DNA from: Warburgia ugandensis
Lineage: Eukaryota > Streptophyta > Magnoliopsida > Canellales > Canellaceae
Length of the DNA: 64,000 nucleotides
Direction: 5' to 3'
Assembly: GCA_035236585.1 (NCBI GenBank)
Contig: CP141127.1
Span: forward strand, 72,769,495 to 72,833,494
Positions 34,265 to 46,480 of the stretch are shown here, piece after piece. Position 1 is the stretch's first letter. Each line of letters opens with the position of its first letter. A model generated the notes under the pieces. The model was not told where the DNA came from. It searched no databases and saw only the letters and a list, made by a program, of their open reading frames with translations. The translations under genes were made by a program, and so were the position numbers.

Positions 34265-35640
34265 GCCACATAAGTTATAACTTCTAATTAGATAACCTCA
34301 AAATACTCTTCAAAATGAAGCTCTCAGATAAGGGGTGAATATATTTCTCTCATTATGTGACTGGATCTAACAAGATAATGGTTCACATAACTTTTTAATG
34401 CTAAAGAGACAAAGAAAAGTGATCCTTGTGGGTCTTTTACCTTAATTCCTTTCTTTTATATCCTCTTTAAGGCTATGTTCCATTGAAGATCCATAGGTCT
34501 TTAACTAGGACAAAATGTAAGCTTGGGACAGGTCCAGAAAAAAAGGATATAAGGATTTCAATGGTTCAAAAGTGAGTAGATCTTCTATTTGATTGTTGGA
34601 CAATTGATCCTTAACTATACTGAAGTGAATCCTCTTTTTTTTTTATACTCTTATTTTCTTTCAATTCTTCTCATCTTTTTCTTATATCTCCCTTCTTTCT
34701 TTCTTTTTTCTTTTGACTGCTTTAAAAGAAATACTTTTGTTTTCACTTTAACTTTTTGTCCTTTTTAAACTTTTCTACTAACTCCACTCATTTTGAAAGT
34801 GGGTAATGGTTATTTATTTTTTTGATTTATTCTGGGATAGGGTGATTGGGGTTAAAGAAGAAAAGGCTTAATAATATGCTCAAAGGGCTAACTAGTGGTA
34901 TAATATATTGGGTAAGTTTTATGTCTTTGGGCTGAGTAAGGATGGCCTATATCATTCCCTAGGTTTCCTAAAGCCTATCAGATTCAATAAAATTTCTAGA
35001 AAGAAAGCTATTACTCCTATTTATTCCTGATAGTTAACCAAAACAAGGATAATATGATCACGTTAACATATGTACACTAAAGAAACTATGGAATTACTTA
35101 TAACTCTCTTGAAAGAAGATGTCTATAAGGCTCTCTAGGTTATAGGTCTCCACTAATTTTCCTCAGGGTCTCTAAGTCATACCTTTCTATCAATCTTGAT
35201 TATATGTTGTGTGTAAAAAAATTTTTGAGAAATAACCATCATAAAATTCTTCAACACATGAGTATTGTGCAAAACTATTCCTATCCACTTTTATTAAGAG
35301 GTGAAAATAGTAAAATTACTAAGTTTTCAAAATCCAGTTCTCATCACAGTAAGGGAACTCTACCTCAAAAACTCCTTTTCTCTCTCTTTTTTTTTTCTTC
35401 AAAACATTCAAGAAAACTCAGGAAAATTCAAAATCTTTGTGTATATCTACACCCCCAAGTTGAATGAAACATTGCTCACAATGTTTGAAAGTAGAGGACC
35501 CTATATGAAAATGGAAAGATGTGGAAAACTAGGTTTTGAAATACGACTAGGTTGCCTCCTAGGTAGCGCTAGGTTTTACGTCTTCAGCCAGATGTAATGA
35601 TGAGTGCAATGATAATGATCTGTAAGGGTTCCTGGAAAAG
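34265..35640 (-). other. Element 1 3' non-coding region
   Basis: Between the integrase remnant and the polypurine tract (allowing for the solo LTR) there is no env-like frame on the minus strand. It matches 46800-48150 of element 2 block by block ('gacttctaattggat', 'gaggtgaaaatagta', 'aggtttcctaaagcctatcag'). Both copies share a long pyrimidine-rich stretch on + (34627-34720; 47265-47345), that is, a polypurine domain on the sense strand. The frames at 35204-35597 on + are antisense chance frames. Confidence 0.7.
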
Positions 35641-35870
35641 TCTATGGTGGGCCATGATAGTGAGGTGTCTCTAAAAGTGTCTCTTCCATTTCTGGGTGAA
35701 GTAGTTCTATGAAAGGTTTTACCTTTGACCATTTATTTTTTGGATCTGAACATCCTTCTTAATATTGATGACCACATGAGGATAAACTATGCATACTATG
35801 TATGGTCTAGTCCATCTAAATATGATTTTCCCTAGTCTCCTTATCACCTGATCAGGACAATACTTGAATA
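35640..35870 (-). pseudogene. Element 1 integrase C-terminal remnant
   Basis: Directly after CPDQVIRR (the start of the integrase zinc-binding region) the same frame continues RWTRPYIVCIVYPHVVINIK and then KINGQR, which belong to the far C-terminal, GPF-type part of integrase. About 1 kb coding for the HHCC finger remainder and the whole DDE core is therefore missing, with the join near 35828. Without the core it could not integrate its own DNA. Confidence 0.8.
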
Positions 35871-35949
35871 AGTATAGGTCATACCAAGTAAATTATCCAA
35901 CCTCGGTCAAAAACCTTTTCTTTTCTTGTTTCGTCCAATGATTTGGAAT

Positions 35950-36726
35950 TTTTCCTGCAACAAAATAATTCACAATATCACCATACCAAGGTAATTGGGA
36001 AATGTACAATAATTGTTCGTCTAAAAAGGATTCAATTACAGGCACATTATCGCTACTGTGCTCCACCACCAATCGAGATAAGTGGTCTGCTACAACACTT
36101 TCAAAAACTTTCTTTTCCCAAATTTCTAGGTCAAAATCTTGTATTAGAAGTATCTAATGGATCAATCTAGGTTTTGCATCCTTTCTAGAAATGAGGTACT
36201 TTAAAGCTACTTCATCTGAGTGCACTATAACTTTAGACCCTAACAAGTAAGATATAAACCTATCTAGAGCTAACAACTCTTTTTTAGTGGTTGAATAGTT
36301 GAGTTGCACATCATTTAGTGTTTTACTACCATAGTATCACATGGGGGAGTTTATCAATGCGATATCCCCAAACAATTCCAATGGCATACCCTAAAATATT
36401 ACACATAATCTCGAATGGTGTGCTCCAATCAGGTGGTCGACAATGGGTGTAGAGGTTAACTCAGCCTAGAGTCACTCAAATTCTTGCTTACAGGTCTCAT
36501 CAAAGTCAAAGGTAGCCTCCTTTATAAGTAAATTATACAAGGGCTTGGCAATTTTTCTGATGTCTTTGATGAATCTTCTGTAAAATCCAACATGACCTAA
36601 AAAGGAACAGATTTCTTTCAATGTCCTTGGTGGAGGAAGGTTGGCTATTAAATCCACTTTTGCCTTATCCACTTCTATCCCATTGTGTGATATTTTATGG
36701 CTTAAAACTATTCCACTTTGTACCAT
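35950..36726 (-). pseudogene. Element 1 RT C-terminus and RNase H
   Basis: 36726-36472 encodes KISHNGIEVDKAKVDLIANL, CSFLGHVGFYRRFIKDIRKI and KPLYNLLIKEATFDFDE: the RT connection segment of Ty3/gypsy. Leftwards, reads near 36300-36190 give KELLALDRFISYLLGSKVIV and HSDEVALKYL, then a 'VADHLSRL' block near 36060. This is the RNase H domain that degrades template RNA. Stops and shifts are present (for example in DAKPRLIH before a stop near 36160). Confidence 0.88.
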
Positions 36727-37665
36727 AAAATGACACTTTTCTTAATTTAATACTAAATTCTTTTCTGAGACCTTGCAAGAACTAACTTTAAGTGGTGCAG
36801 GCACTCATTAAAAGATGGCCCAAATTCTAAGAAGTAATCCATGATCACCTCAAGAAACCTTTCTACCATATCAAAAAAGATGCTCAACATACACATTTGA
36901 AATTTAGCAAGAGTGTTGCAAAGCCCAAAGGGCATATGTCAGTAAGCAAAGGTTCCAAAAGGATAGGTGAAGGTGGTCTTCTCCTAATCCTCGATGTTAT
37001 AGAAATCTTGTTGTAACTAATTTATTCTTTTAGAAAGCAATAATAACTAAGTTTGACCAACATCTCTAACATTGGTCAATAAAAGGCACAGGAAAGTGAT
37101 CTTTTCTGATGACCACATTCAACCTTCAATAATCATTGCAAACTCTCCATCCGATGGTCATGCGGGTGGGTATGAACTCATTCTCCTCATTTTTTATTAT
37201 CGTGACCCTAGATTTCTTGTATACAACCTAAACAAGGCTAACCCAAGTGTTGTCAAAGACAGGGTATAAGACGCCAATATCTAAAAGCTTAAGGGCTTCT
37301 TCTTTGACCACGTCCTTCATCTGGTGATTCAGTCGTCTTTGAGTTTCCCTTGAGGGTTTTGTATTTTCATCCAGATGTATCCTATGCATGCATACAGCTG
37401 GACCAATCCTTTGTATGTCTGCCTTAGTCCACCTTAAAGTGGTCTTATGTTCCTTAAGAACATCTAGAAGCTTATGCCCTTGTTCATTATCTAAATTGGA
37501 TGTTATTATAACATGTAAGGTTTCATTTGGTCCTACATAAGAATATTTAAGATTGTCAGGCAAAGGTTTTAGGGCCAAAGAAGGTGGTTGATCTATAAAG
37601 GGTATGGGAATAGGTTCTAAAGGAAGGGATGGTTCCACATAAGGACCCCACTTGGAGGTATCCAT
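36727..37665 (-). pseudogene. Element 1 reverse transcriptase N-terminal part
   Basis: 37665-37228 reads SNLDNEQGHKLLDVLKEHKT, CMHRIHLDENTKPSRETQRR and EALKLLDIGVLYPVFDN, the region leading into Ty3/gypsy RT. 36935-36753 reads MPFGLCNTLAKFQ and RFLEVIMDYFLEFG, the block holding the catalytic (F/Y)xDD box, here IMDY, so the second catalytic Asp is Tyr. The middle palm section is broken. Reverse transcriptase would copy element RNA in cytoplasmic particles; this copy cannot. Confidence 0.9.
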
Positions 37666-37859
37666 AATTGGAATAGCCTATCGAAGGCTATTTACCTCCT
37701 CAACATACTTGTCTAAATAAAGATCTCCATTAACATATGTGAGACAACCCTCTAATGGGTCAGAGTTAGAACATGGTGGATGAATGTTGTGAATTAGATG
37801 CTCGATCAAACTCACATCACAAGAATCATGGAGGTTTAAATGTTCCTAATCAACATTAA

Positions 37860-38220
37860 AGACATTTAACTTAACTTTCATGCTGCAAATGACAATTTCA
37901 TTACACCATTCCTTCAGTTAATAATGGTGTTTGATGTCACTAGGAATGGACGTCCAAGTATGATCGAAATCTGACTACTAGGATCGGATATAGGCTAGGT
38001 GTCCAGTACAATGAAATCAACTAGGTAGTAAAGCTAGTCCACCTATATCAACACATCTTCAACCAAATCACAGGGTATCTTGACAGATCTATTAGCTAAT
38101 TGTAGTGTGGTAGTCGTTAGTTTTAACTAGCTGAGTCTTAGTTGCTCATATATAGAATATGGCAACAAATTAACACGAAGCTCTAGGTCCAGTAGTGCCC
38201 TATCCATGTCAGTCTCCAAT
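37860..38220 (-). pseudogene. Element 1 aspartic protease remnant
   Basis: Reading leftwards: DRALLDLELRVNLLPYSIYE near 38200-38140, LQLANRSVKIPCDLVEDVLI, then a stretch ending in an IILGRPFL-like motif near 37950. In this family the active site reads DLGAS; here it is DLELR, so the Gly after Asp is lost. The protease would cut Gag-Pol. Broken and probably inactive. Confidence 0.8.
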
Positions 38221-38649
38221 AATGCAAGAAATGGTAGGGCATCCAAGGTCTCTAAACTTTTGTGGGGTCTTGTGAAAGTATCAAAGAGCTCACTTGCTAG
38301 GTGAGGAAAGCCTTTTTTTTTAACATTTAGCCTTTTTTAGAGCTCTTTCAAGAACTTGACATAGGCAGGGACATCTTTTATTGCATTCAGCAATGGAATG
38401 TTGATTTGGACATGTTCAAATACATCCATTTACTCATTGAAGTTTGTTCCCTTTTTAGCCTTATTCAATAACTAAGGAAATGGGGCATTGGGCACATAGA
38501 GTGCCTCCACTGTAGGTTCTATTAGGGTTTTTTTGTTTTTTCTCTTTCTCTTGTGTTTTGGTTTCCTCCTTTTCCTCTCCATTTTTCTTAGCCTGCCCTA
38601 CCTTGTTGTCAATCTGATAACCACTCCTAAGGATGGTTATGGATTCAAC

Positions 38650-39890
38650 ATGCTCATGAAGTTTTTGAGAAGTTGACCCTATCTCAAATTGGCCCTTAAG
38701 GTTAGGAATGGGTTGATTAAGGAATTAATCCTTTCCTCACTTTGTTTTTCAAATATGCTCTGAATCTTTTCCTCTAAAGATGTTTTCTTTGGTTGCTGAG
38801 GCTATTGAAAGCTAGGTGGCTTTTGAGGAACTATAGCTCTAGGATGAAGGTTTTGGGTAGGAGGGTTCACAAATGGTCTTCCCTTGTAGTAATTCTTTGA
38901 CTAGGAAAAGTTTGGATGCCTAGCCCATCCAGGGTTGTAGGTCTCAGAATATGCATTATTGCTAGGATTGTGATATGCATTCAATGTATTTGCTTGTTCA
39001 ACACGATAGTTGTTAAGCGCTCTATTTGATGGACAATTCATGGTCATATGACCTGAGCTAGAAGAAAGAGCACAAACCACTTGTGGAGGTTTCAGAGATA
39101 TGGTAGCCATAAAGGATTGAAACATAGTTTCAAGCTTGTATGCTCTCCCTTCATACTCGTCCATTCTCTCTAGTACAGAGTTGAGTTAATGGGACAAATG
39201 TGTATGCAATCCTATCTCATATAGACCCCTTTCTTTGGAAGATGGTTCATTCTCTCTCTTATATTGGAGTAATCCTGTTGCTAAGAATTATCTTCCGATG
39301 TTTGAACACAAGGGCCCCCCCACTCGCTGCCTCTACCATTTTTCTATTCTAAGGTGTTAATGGCTCATAAAAGTATTGGACCTACTGCCTTTTCTAAAAT
39401 CTATGATGAGGGCATTTCTGCAATAGTTCATTTCACCATTCCCAACATTCGTAATATTGTTCATCATCCCTATGTTGGAAATTGATAATTTCATGATGAA
39501 GGACATTTATTTTGTGAATGAGGAAGAATTTGTTCAAAGACTTCCTAGACAATTGGTCCCATGTATTAATGGAACCTACTTCCAAAGAATTAAGCCATGA
39601 TTTGGCTTTATCCTTGAGTGAGAATTGGAATAACCTAAGCCTGTTAGCATCATCCAAAAAAATTTGGAATCTAAATGTGGCACAAATATCAAGGAACTCC
39701 TTCATATGTAGGTAAGAGTCTTCTCGGTCTCAACAATAAAAGGTGGGGAGTAATTGGATGACTCTCAGCTTTAAGTCGAAGTGGTTTACATTTGTAGGAG
39801 GCAAGCTATGCAGGATGGGGTGTTGAGTTGTAGTGCCACATAAAAAACTCTAATAGCTTTGCGCTCAAATACTGCTGATGGTTTAGCCAT
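38650..39890 (-). pseudogene. Element 1 gag
   Basis: A start ATG is at 39890-39888 (MAKPSAVFERKAI). The frame 39705-39433 has MKEFLDICATFRFQIF, RLRLFQFSLKDKAKSWL and LNKFFLIHKINVLHHEI, the retrotransposon gag domain. 39164-38901 has the zinc knuckle CALSSSSGHMTMNC, where the second Cys is Ser. The C-terminus near 38750-38830 is Pro/Gln-rich. Gag forms the particle shell and binds RNA. Several frameshifts. Confidence 0.88.
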
Positions 39891-41102
39891 GGAGTTAGGA
39901 ACTTAGTTTCTTACCCCTTATCTACATTTACGTTCAATCTCAGGAACTAATGGTACTAATTCAGTGTGCTAAGATCAACGTCCTTGCATGCACTATTGAA
40001 ACCTAACTAAATGATGTAACCTAGACCTAAATATAACTCCCAACACTTATGCAATCAAACAATTCCTAATACGAGTAGGCTTGTCTTGAAGATCTTTATT
40101 AATCTGTGAGGTTGTAGCTTTTAACCTAAAGCTAAACAGTTCCTCGTTACATATAGATTTGACTATTGTTTACGAGTTATGTCTTACCCAAGGTGGTTAA
40201 TACAATGCTCATGGAAGGAGGCATTTAGATCTCAACATTTGTCAACAAAAGGTATGGGAAAATCACTTAGATCTTGGATACCCACTATAACCACAAAGTT
40301 CAAGAGCTATTGGAGTGACAATAGATCTCCTCTTTCAAAATGTTCCTATGAGCTCAAACCTTAAGTCTCTTGCTACTTGATTTTACATTGGAGATTAATG
40401 ATTGGGATCACAAGCATACAAGGAATTGGATTGATTTCCCACGTGGGCCAAGGATCTAGTGATGAAGTCTAGTCTTTGTCTTATGAGGGTTCCTGTGGGG
40501 CCCTTACTAACATTAAGTTGCATCCACCATAAATCAATAAACATGCAATGCAAGTACAAGGAAAGGGAAAGGGAAACTAATGCAACCTATAGGCTATCCA
40601 ACCAAAAGTTTGATAGGTGCTCTCTAATACAACAACCCTAATTAAAGATGAAACAATTAAGATGAATGATCCTAAAACTATATGAATTATTTTACCAACC
40701 AAGTACAACCTAAACTAGGAAATGTAAATCAAAGTGAGAGATGCTTATAGTGGGGTTTTTTATGAAGATCAAGTGTAGGCCACCATACCACACACTTGCC
40801 CTATTTTAATACAACCCATTTAAAATTGAAATTGAAATTGCAAGTTACAATGGGCCTCACTACAAGTTTCACTCAAAAAAATAAAATGAAAAAGTTCTAT
40901 TCTAGGAAAGCAAGCAAATCCTATCTAGTAGATGAAGCTCCACTTGCCAATTTTCCCTCATCCAAAAACAAGAATGACATGTCAATTTACAAGGAATTAG
41001 CAAGATATGCATATGTAATGCAAAAATCCTAATCTAATGCAACCCAAGACTATAAATATAGACAAACAATCCAGATAAAAATCCAACCACAAATCCTTTA
41101 CG
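39891..41102 (-). other. Element 1 5' leader
   Basis: Untranslated leader between primer site and gag start. It matches 51452-52645 of element 2 ('cttgaagttctggggcccttactaac'-like blocks, 'tgaggttcctgtggggccctt'). The frames at 40179-41032 on + are antisense chance frames. Confidence 0.6.
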
Positions 41103-41122
41103 ATTCCCTGGCGATGGTGCCA
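41103..41122 (-). promoter_or_regulatory. Element 1 primer binding site
   Basis: The minus strand reads TGGCACCATCGCCAGGGAAT six bases inside the LTR. It resembles the complement of the 3' end of plant tRNA-Asp (TGGCGCCGTTGCCGGGGA), the primer used by Athila, with a few substitutions. Confidence 0.8.
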
Positions 41123-41128
41123 AAAATT

Positions 41129-43820
41129 TGGTGTAGCTTTATAATTACTCACAAGGGCACAAATCAATGTAGTAAATTCATGCAAGTCAGGTTGATCCCA
41201 TGAGGAATTTTATAGATATGCAATGGATTGGATCTTATTCAAATTATTAGCTTCAGCCAAAAGAGAAGGGTTTAGATTGAATTATCAGATTAAAATGCAC
41301 AAATTGGAAACATGTATGGAATTAGAACTAAAACAAAAAAGGAAACTTGCCTTGATTAAAACTAAACAATGAGAATGGAAACTTACCTAACTAACATCCA
41401 CTTAACTAAAGCAAACTACAACACTTTAGAGAGATTCAAACTAAGCAATGAAACTTAAGGAAACTACTAAATTGGAAACTTTCCTAAATTAAAACTTACC
41501 TAACCTAAAACCTACTAAAAAGAAACTTTCTAAAATTCAAAAAGGGAAGTTTTTAAACTTGAAACAATATGCAAACAAATGATTAAATATTTCTAATATA
41601 AGAGCATGCAATTAACTTATCAAAAAATCAAATAGGCAAGTGGTTTAGTACCATGCGCATAATCCATGGACTGTGCACATGGTTCTATGACCCAAAAGAT
41701 GACTATTTTTCATGATCTAACAATAAAATAACTATAGAATCTAATAAAAAACAATAAAATATAAATGGGTACCTAAGGAATCAAGCAAAAACAATATTTG
41801 GATATCTGGAATTAAAACACAAAGTTAGGATGAAACAATTTCAGGATTTTGTTACTTAAGAACATTGAACAAATATAACATTAAAAAGCTATTGAAACAA
41901 CAACTTCTATGCAAGGAAACACTAAGATCTAGAGTAGTTTGATGAAATAATTAATCCATAACAAGAATTCCTAAAGAAATTTATTGCATCATTCTCAAAT
42001 TACACTAAAAATTTAGATACATAAAGCTATCTACACCATATGCTAAGTGTGCACTATTCTTGCTTGCAAAAGTGATTCTAAACAACAACAGAACTTCAAA
42101 ATAAATCTCCTAAACTAAACTAGAATGGCATGAAAAGAAAACCAATGAAGGAATTTAAGAGAAATAAGGGTTAAGAGGGTGAACTAACTAAGGAAAAACT
42201 AACCAAAACTAAGATGAAAATTACAGAGAAAAATGGGTAGAACTAAGTGGAAACTCAAGGCTCTAAACTATCTCCTCTCTTGGATATTACTACCAAAGGG
42301 AAGTTAACTTAGATCTTGAAGGAATAAAAAAAGAAAACGAGAGATTTGGGAGCATGAAAAAATGGGAACAAGGGTGGAACTAGAAATTCAAATAAGTAAA
42401 AACAATATCAAACAAGTATGAAAGTAAGCTTTGAAAGTAAATTACTAACCTAAAATTGGAGAGCAAATAACTAAGAGAATCATTAGAAAACTAAAATAAG
42501 AAAAGCACCAACAAATTTCTAAAATGCAGCAACAACTTAAGCACCAAAGGAAAGCTAGAATTCAAGGTTGTGTCACTCAACCTCTACTTAGAAAATTTGT
42601 AATGAACATGGGGGTATATATAGATGAGTGGTTACCTAACTTAGGAAAGGGTGAAAACAAGAGGAAAGTACCCCTAGGGCTAGGATACTGAATGAGAAAG
42701 GTTATATGGGAGATGAATTAGCAAGATGATGTAAGAAAGAGGAGTGGAAAGATGACATAAGAGAGACATTATGGCTGGTTTCTAATTTTTAGGGGGTGTC
42801 TTTTTCTTGGAAGGAAAGTGGAGCTCTTTCCTTCCAAATTTGATGACGTTTCATGGATGGAAAGTTATGGAAGTGGTAAGTAATGGTGTTTAGGAAATAT
42901 GTGTAAAGATCTAGGGATTCAAAGTTGTTTGGATTGAAGTAGATCTAGAGTTTTCTATTTAGGAAACACTTGATTGCCAAATAGGAAAGTGGGGGATATT
43001 TTTTTCATAATAATGCGCTTACTTCCTTTAACTTGTAATCCTAGGAAAAAGCATAAAAAAAGAGTGGGAGATGGAGTTGGAAAGTAGGGTTTCTCTCTTG
43101 AAGGGTCCACCAATGCATAGTCATCTTACTTTTTATATAATTCTTTCAAACCTCCTAATTAAACCTTGAAAATCCAATTTTAGAAATTGGGTAATTGTTT
43201 GAATTCTCCTGCAATTGTATGGTTTGATGTGGCATTTGGCTTAGTTGGCTTCTGTGGATCACTTTGATGGCTCATTTGGCTTGGCTTCATGGCTCACACC
43301 CTAGGCTTTAATGACTAAAATGGCTTGGCTTGTATTGCTTAGCTCACCACATTCTATCATAGCTTATCTGGCTAAGGTGGCTTGAATGGCTCCCATGCAA
43401 AGGTAGTGGAAATGCATGGCTTGCTTCATGGTCCCATTTTAGTCACCTTTAGCTCTTCCAATTTCTTACTTGCCCTAAGATGATCTTGAACCTTCACCGC
43501 ACCTTCTATTGATGACATTTAGACTTTTGCTTGCTTAGGTTTTCTAGTTTGACTGGGAAACCTCATGAATGACCTCAATTCTTATCTCGATCAACCTCAG
43601 CCTTTGAATTACCTTCCTAATACCTATATAAGAAGAAAATGCCTAATTAAATCCTATCAAATTATGATCATTCACGTACTTACTCGGGATTAGCCTTTAA
43701 ACCTGTAAAATATTATATTTTTGAATTCCTAGGTAAAAAATGCATGTATTATAAAATTTGGCCAAAAACCCGTATTTTAAAAGTATAAGTCATAACACAT
43801 TGGCTACTGATTGAGTATTT
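41129..43820 (-). repeat. Element 1 5' LTR, cut by element 2
   Basis: It starts TGGTGTAGC next to the primer site and matches 28852-31008 until 'ggctactgattgagta' at 43802-43817, where element 2 begins. The last 40-50 bp expected from the partner LTR do not follow element 2, so they were lost. It holds sequence absent from the 3' LTR, including the TATA box. Confidence 0.88.
42614..42622 (-). promoter_or_regulatory. Element 1 5' LTR TATA box
   Basis: The minus strand reads CTATATATACCCC. It lies in a stretch missing from the 3' LTR. By consensus it would drive transcription leftwards into gag. Confidence 0.55.
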
Positions 43821-46465
43821 TGTCGTTTTAAATAAAACTCGCAAGTGCATAAATCATTTGCAATATAGTACGCAAGTGAGGCCGATCCATGAGAAGTTGA
43901 ACTAATATCTAGTGGTCCCTACTTTAAGCTATCTAAGCTAGCCAAAATTCAAGTGATTTTTATCCTGGACTAATAATGGAAATTAACACATGAAATTGGA
44001 AACTGAGCAAAAACAAGAAACATGCTAAATTGAAAAATTCCTAAAACATGTACTTTCTAAAATTAAAACTTTTCTAAATTTAAAACTTCTAATTTTAGGA
44101 CTTTTCCAACTAAAAACATTCCTAAATTGCTATTTATCAACATTCCTAAGCTAACTTTCCTAAACATGAAAGTAACAACTAATCTAAGGAAAGCATACTT
44201 TAACAAACAACTTTTCTAATCATTCCAAACTAAGAAAACTAAGCAACCAAATCAACTATTTTAACAAGTGTGACAAAATTAATTACTTTCTAAACTAACT
44301 ATGATGCAAACTATTGGATTTTAACTACAACTAAATACGAGAAAGCAATGAAAGCAATCACTAACAAACAATCAAAGAAAAACTACCCAAGCAACACACA
44401 TGTAGCCATGGAATGGTATGCATGATTCATTGGATAGGATTGGATTTAATTAACTACTTTGGAAATGTAAGCATGCAATCTTATTCTAATATTAACTAAG
44501 CTATCTAACAATCTAATTAGGCCCTTGAAAAATCAAGTGAACATGAGTTGTATGGTGCTGGAAATTAACATAAACAATTCGTGCAAAGAAATTCCAGCAG
44601 TAAGGTAATTGAAACATTCAATGAATAGAACATGTAAAACATAAAATTAATCACCTCTAATGCAATCAAAAATTCAATAACAATGATAATTAACTTCTAG
44701 GCACAAGCATGAACTGAAAATTCCAACTAACTTCATTGAATCAACATAATACTCCATACATTTAATCCAAATCTGAAATTTAAATGCTATTACAATGATG
44801 TCCACTTAATATTAATCTCTCCTTAATTACAAGGCAATTTCTTCTTCACTTGTTCCAACAATCACTCATGAACAATAACGCTTGACATCAAGGGAAAATC
44901 ATATGGAGAACTAAGGCAACAACCAATGGAACTTAAGCAAACAAAGCTGCAAATCAAGAGGGCTGAAAGAAAACAAAGATGCAATGAAAAGTAAAGAACA
45001 AAACCAGATTCAATAAGACTTCCATTGCAAAGATAAAGGGAAAGATTAAGGGAAATAAGGCAAACTAGCAATGACAAAAGTAAATTCCAGCAAAGAGAAC
45101 AAGGAAGCTAACCAACCATCAAAGATGAATCAAAACCCCAAAAATACTAGTTTGAACACTTGAGGAAGAAGCATAAACCTTGGAAGGAAGTGGAAGCACC
45201 CAAAACTCCACAAAATAATAACAAAAGTGGTAAAATTGGCTGTAGGAATTGGGCATCTCCTTCCAAAGAAGGAGACATCTTTTTCCCATATGTGAAAAAT
45301 CTCCCTTCTGCTTAGATGCTACTGGATTTTTAAGCTTGTTCTCCTAATTTTTCTAGGTTTTCCTAATGCTAAGTATGGTGGGGATTAAAGAGTGTCAAAT
45401 TGAATGGCTAGGATGGGGGGAAAGTTAGGATATCAAATAGGAAAGTGAGTGGTAGGAGGTGGCTGCCTTAAGGTGGGGAGTAGGTGGGAGACGCCACCAT
45501 TTTAGGAAGGGGCATCTCCCCCCTTCCAAAGTAGTTGAAACCTCTATGAAATAGGAATGTGGTGGGGATTGGTTGGGAAAGAGGTGGAGGAATTAGGTTG
45601 AGAGATTTGGTTGGTTGGGAAGTTTCGTAAGAGGTAGAATGCAATAGAGTTTTGGAAATTCGTAGTGCATCTTAAGGCCGAGGTGGAAATTATGTAAAAA
45701 GAGAGAAAAATACTATAAATTGAATGCTCTTGTCCCATTGGTCCATATGCCATCTAATTCAATAGATTTTCCTTAATCATCTTCAAAATATTTCGTAGAT
45801 AACTCTCTTGAATCTCCTCCAATCCTAACCTTCCATTTAACTTAGCTTTATGGTATAGATGGCTAACTTTGAAGGCTCCATTGGGTAGGCTACATGGTTG
45901 GCTTTGGAAGCTTTCTTGGCTTGACTTGAAGTCTTCACCCCTTGGCTTGAGTGGCTTATATGGTTTGGCATGAACTCCTCAGCTGACTACCTTCTTTCGT
46001 GGCTTATATGGCTAAGGTGGCTTAAGTGGCTTCCATGCAAAGGTGGTGTGAATGCATGGGTTACATCATGGGGCCACTTTATCCATCTTTAGCTCCTTTA
46101 ATCACATCCATTACTGGTCCACAAGATAATCTTGGTCTTTGGTTTATGTTGAAGTGATGATTTTGAGGCTTTGACTCAATCTTTTGATCTTGATCTTCAA
46201 TTTCATCCTCATCAATCTTAGCCATTGGATCTCCATCTTACGTCCTACAGAAAGTTAAAAACCCTAAAAAAATCTTGTAAAAACATTATTAATCACATAC
46301 ATACCATGGACTAGCTTTTGGACCTACAAAATAATAAAATTTTGGGTTATTTGGTCAAAAATGCATATGTTATGAATTTTGGTCTAGAAAACTAATATAT
46401 CCCTATAAGTTGTAACACATAAGTAACTAATTAGGTGGTTTTTATGCAAAATTAAACACTTATCA
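43821..46465 (-). repeat. Element 2 3' LTR
   Basis: 2645 bp, from TGTCGTTTTAAATAAAACTC to CACTTATCA. Matched along its length by 52671-55207. It has 'gaggccgatcc' near the start and 'ataagttgtaacacataag' near the end, family marks. A minus-strand 'TTTATAGTATT' near 45710-45720 may be the TATA box. The frames at 44862-45077 and 45544-45753 lie in LTR sequence. Confidence 0.92.
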
Positions 46466-46480
46466 CACACCCTAACCAAC
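46466..46480 (-). promoter_or_regulatory. Element 2 polypurine tract
   Basis: The minus strand reads GTTGGTTAGGGTGTG immediately before the LTR start TGATAAGTG. Position equivalent to 31009-31020. Confidence 0.7.

Larger units (their letters stand above)
28852..43820 (-). mobile_element. Athila-like Ty3/gypsy element 1, interrupted
   Basis: Minus-strand element with two LTRs (28852-31008 and 41129-43820), a tRNA-Asp-type primer site (41103-41122), a polypurine tract (31009-31020) and gag-protease-RT-RNase H in order. Athila identity rests on the primer type, the DLxxxVNLLPYS protease text, the Met-His-Arg-Ile-His region before RT and the long LTRs. It is interrupted by a solo LTR (31347-34259) and truncated on the right by element 2. 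Most of integrase is deleted. All frames are broken. Confidence 0.9.

Noticed and set aside
35204-35597. Two + strand frames of 87 and 98 codons
   Set aside because: They are antisense to the non-coding 3' region of element 1 and the element 2 counterpart does not keep them.
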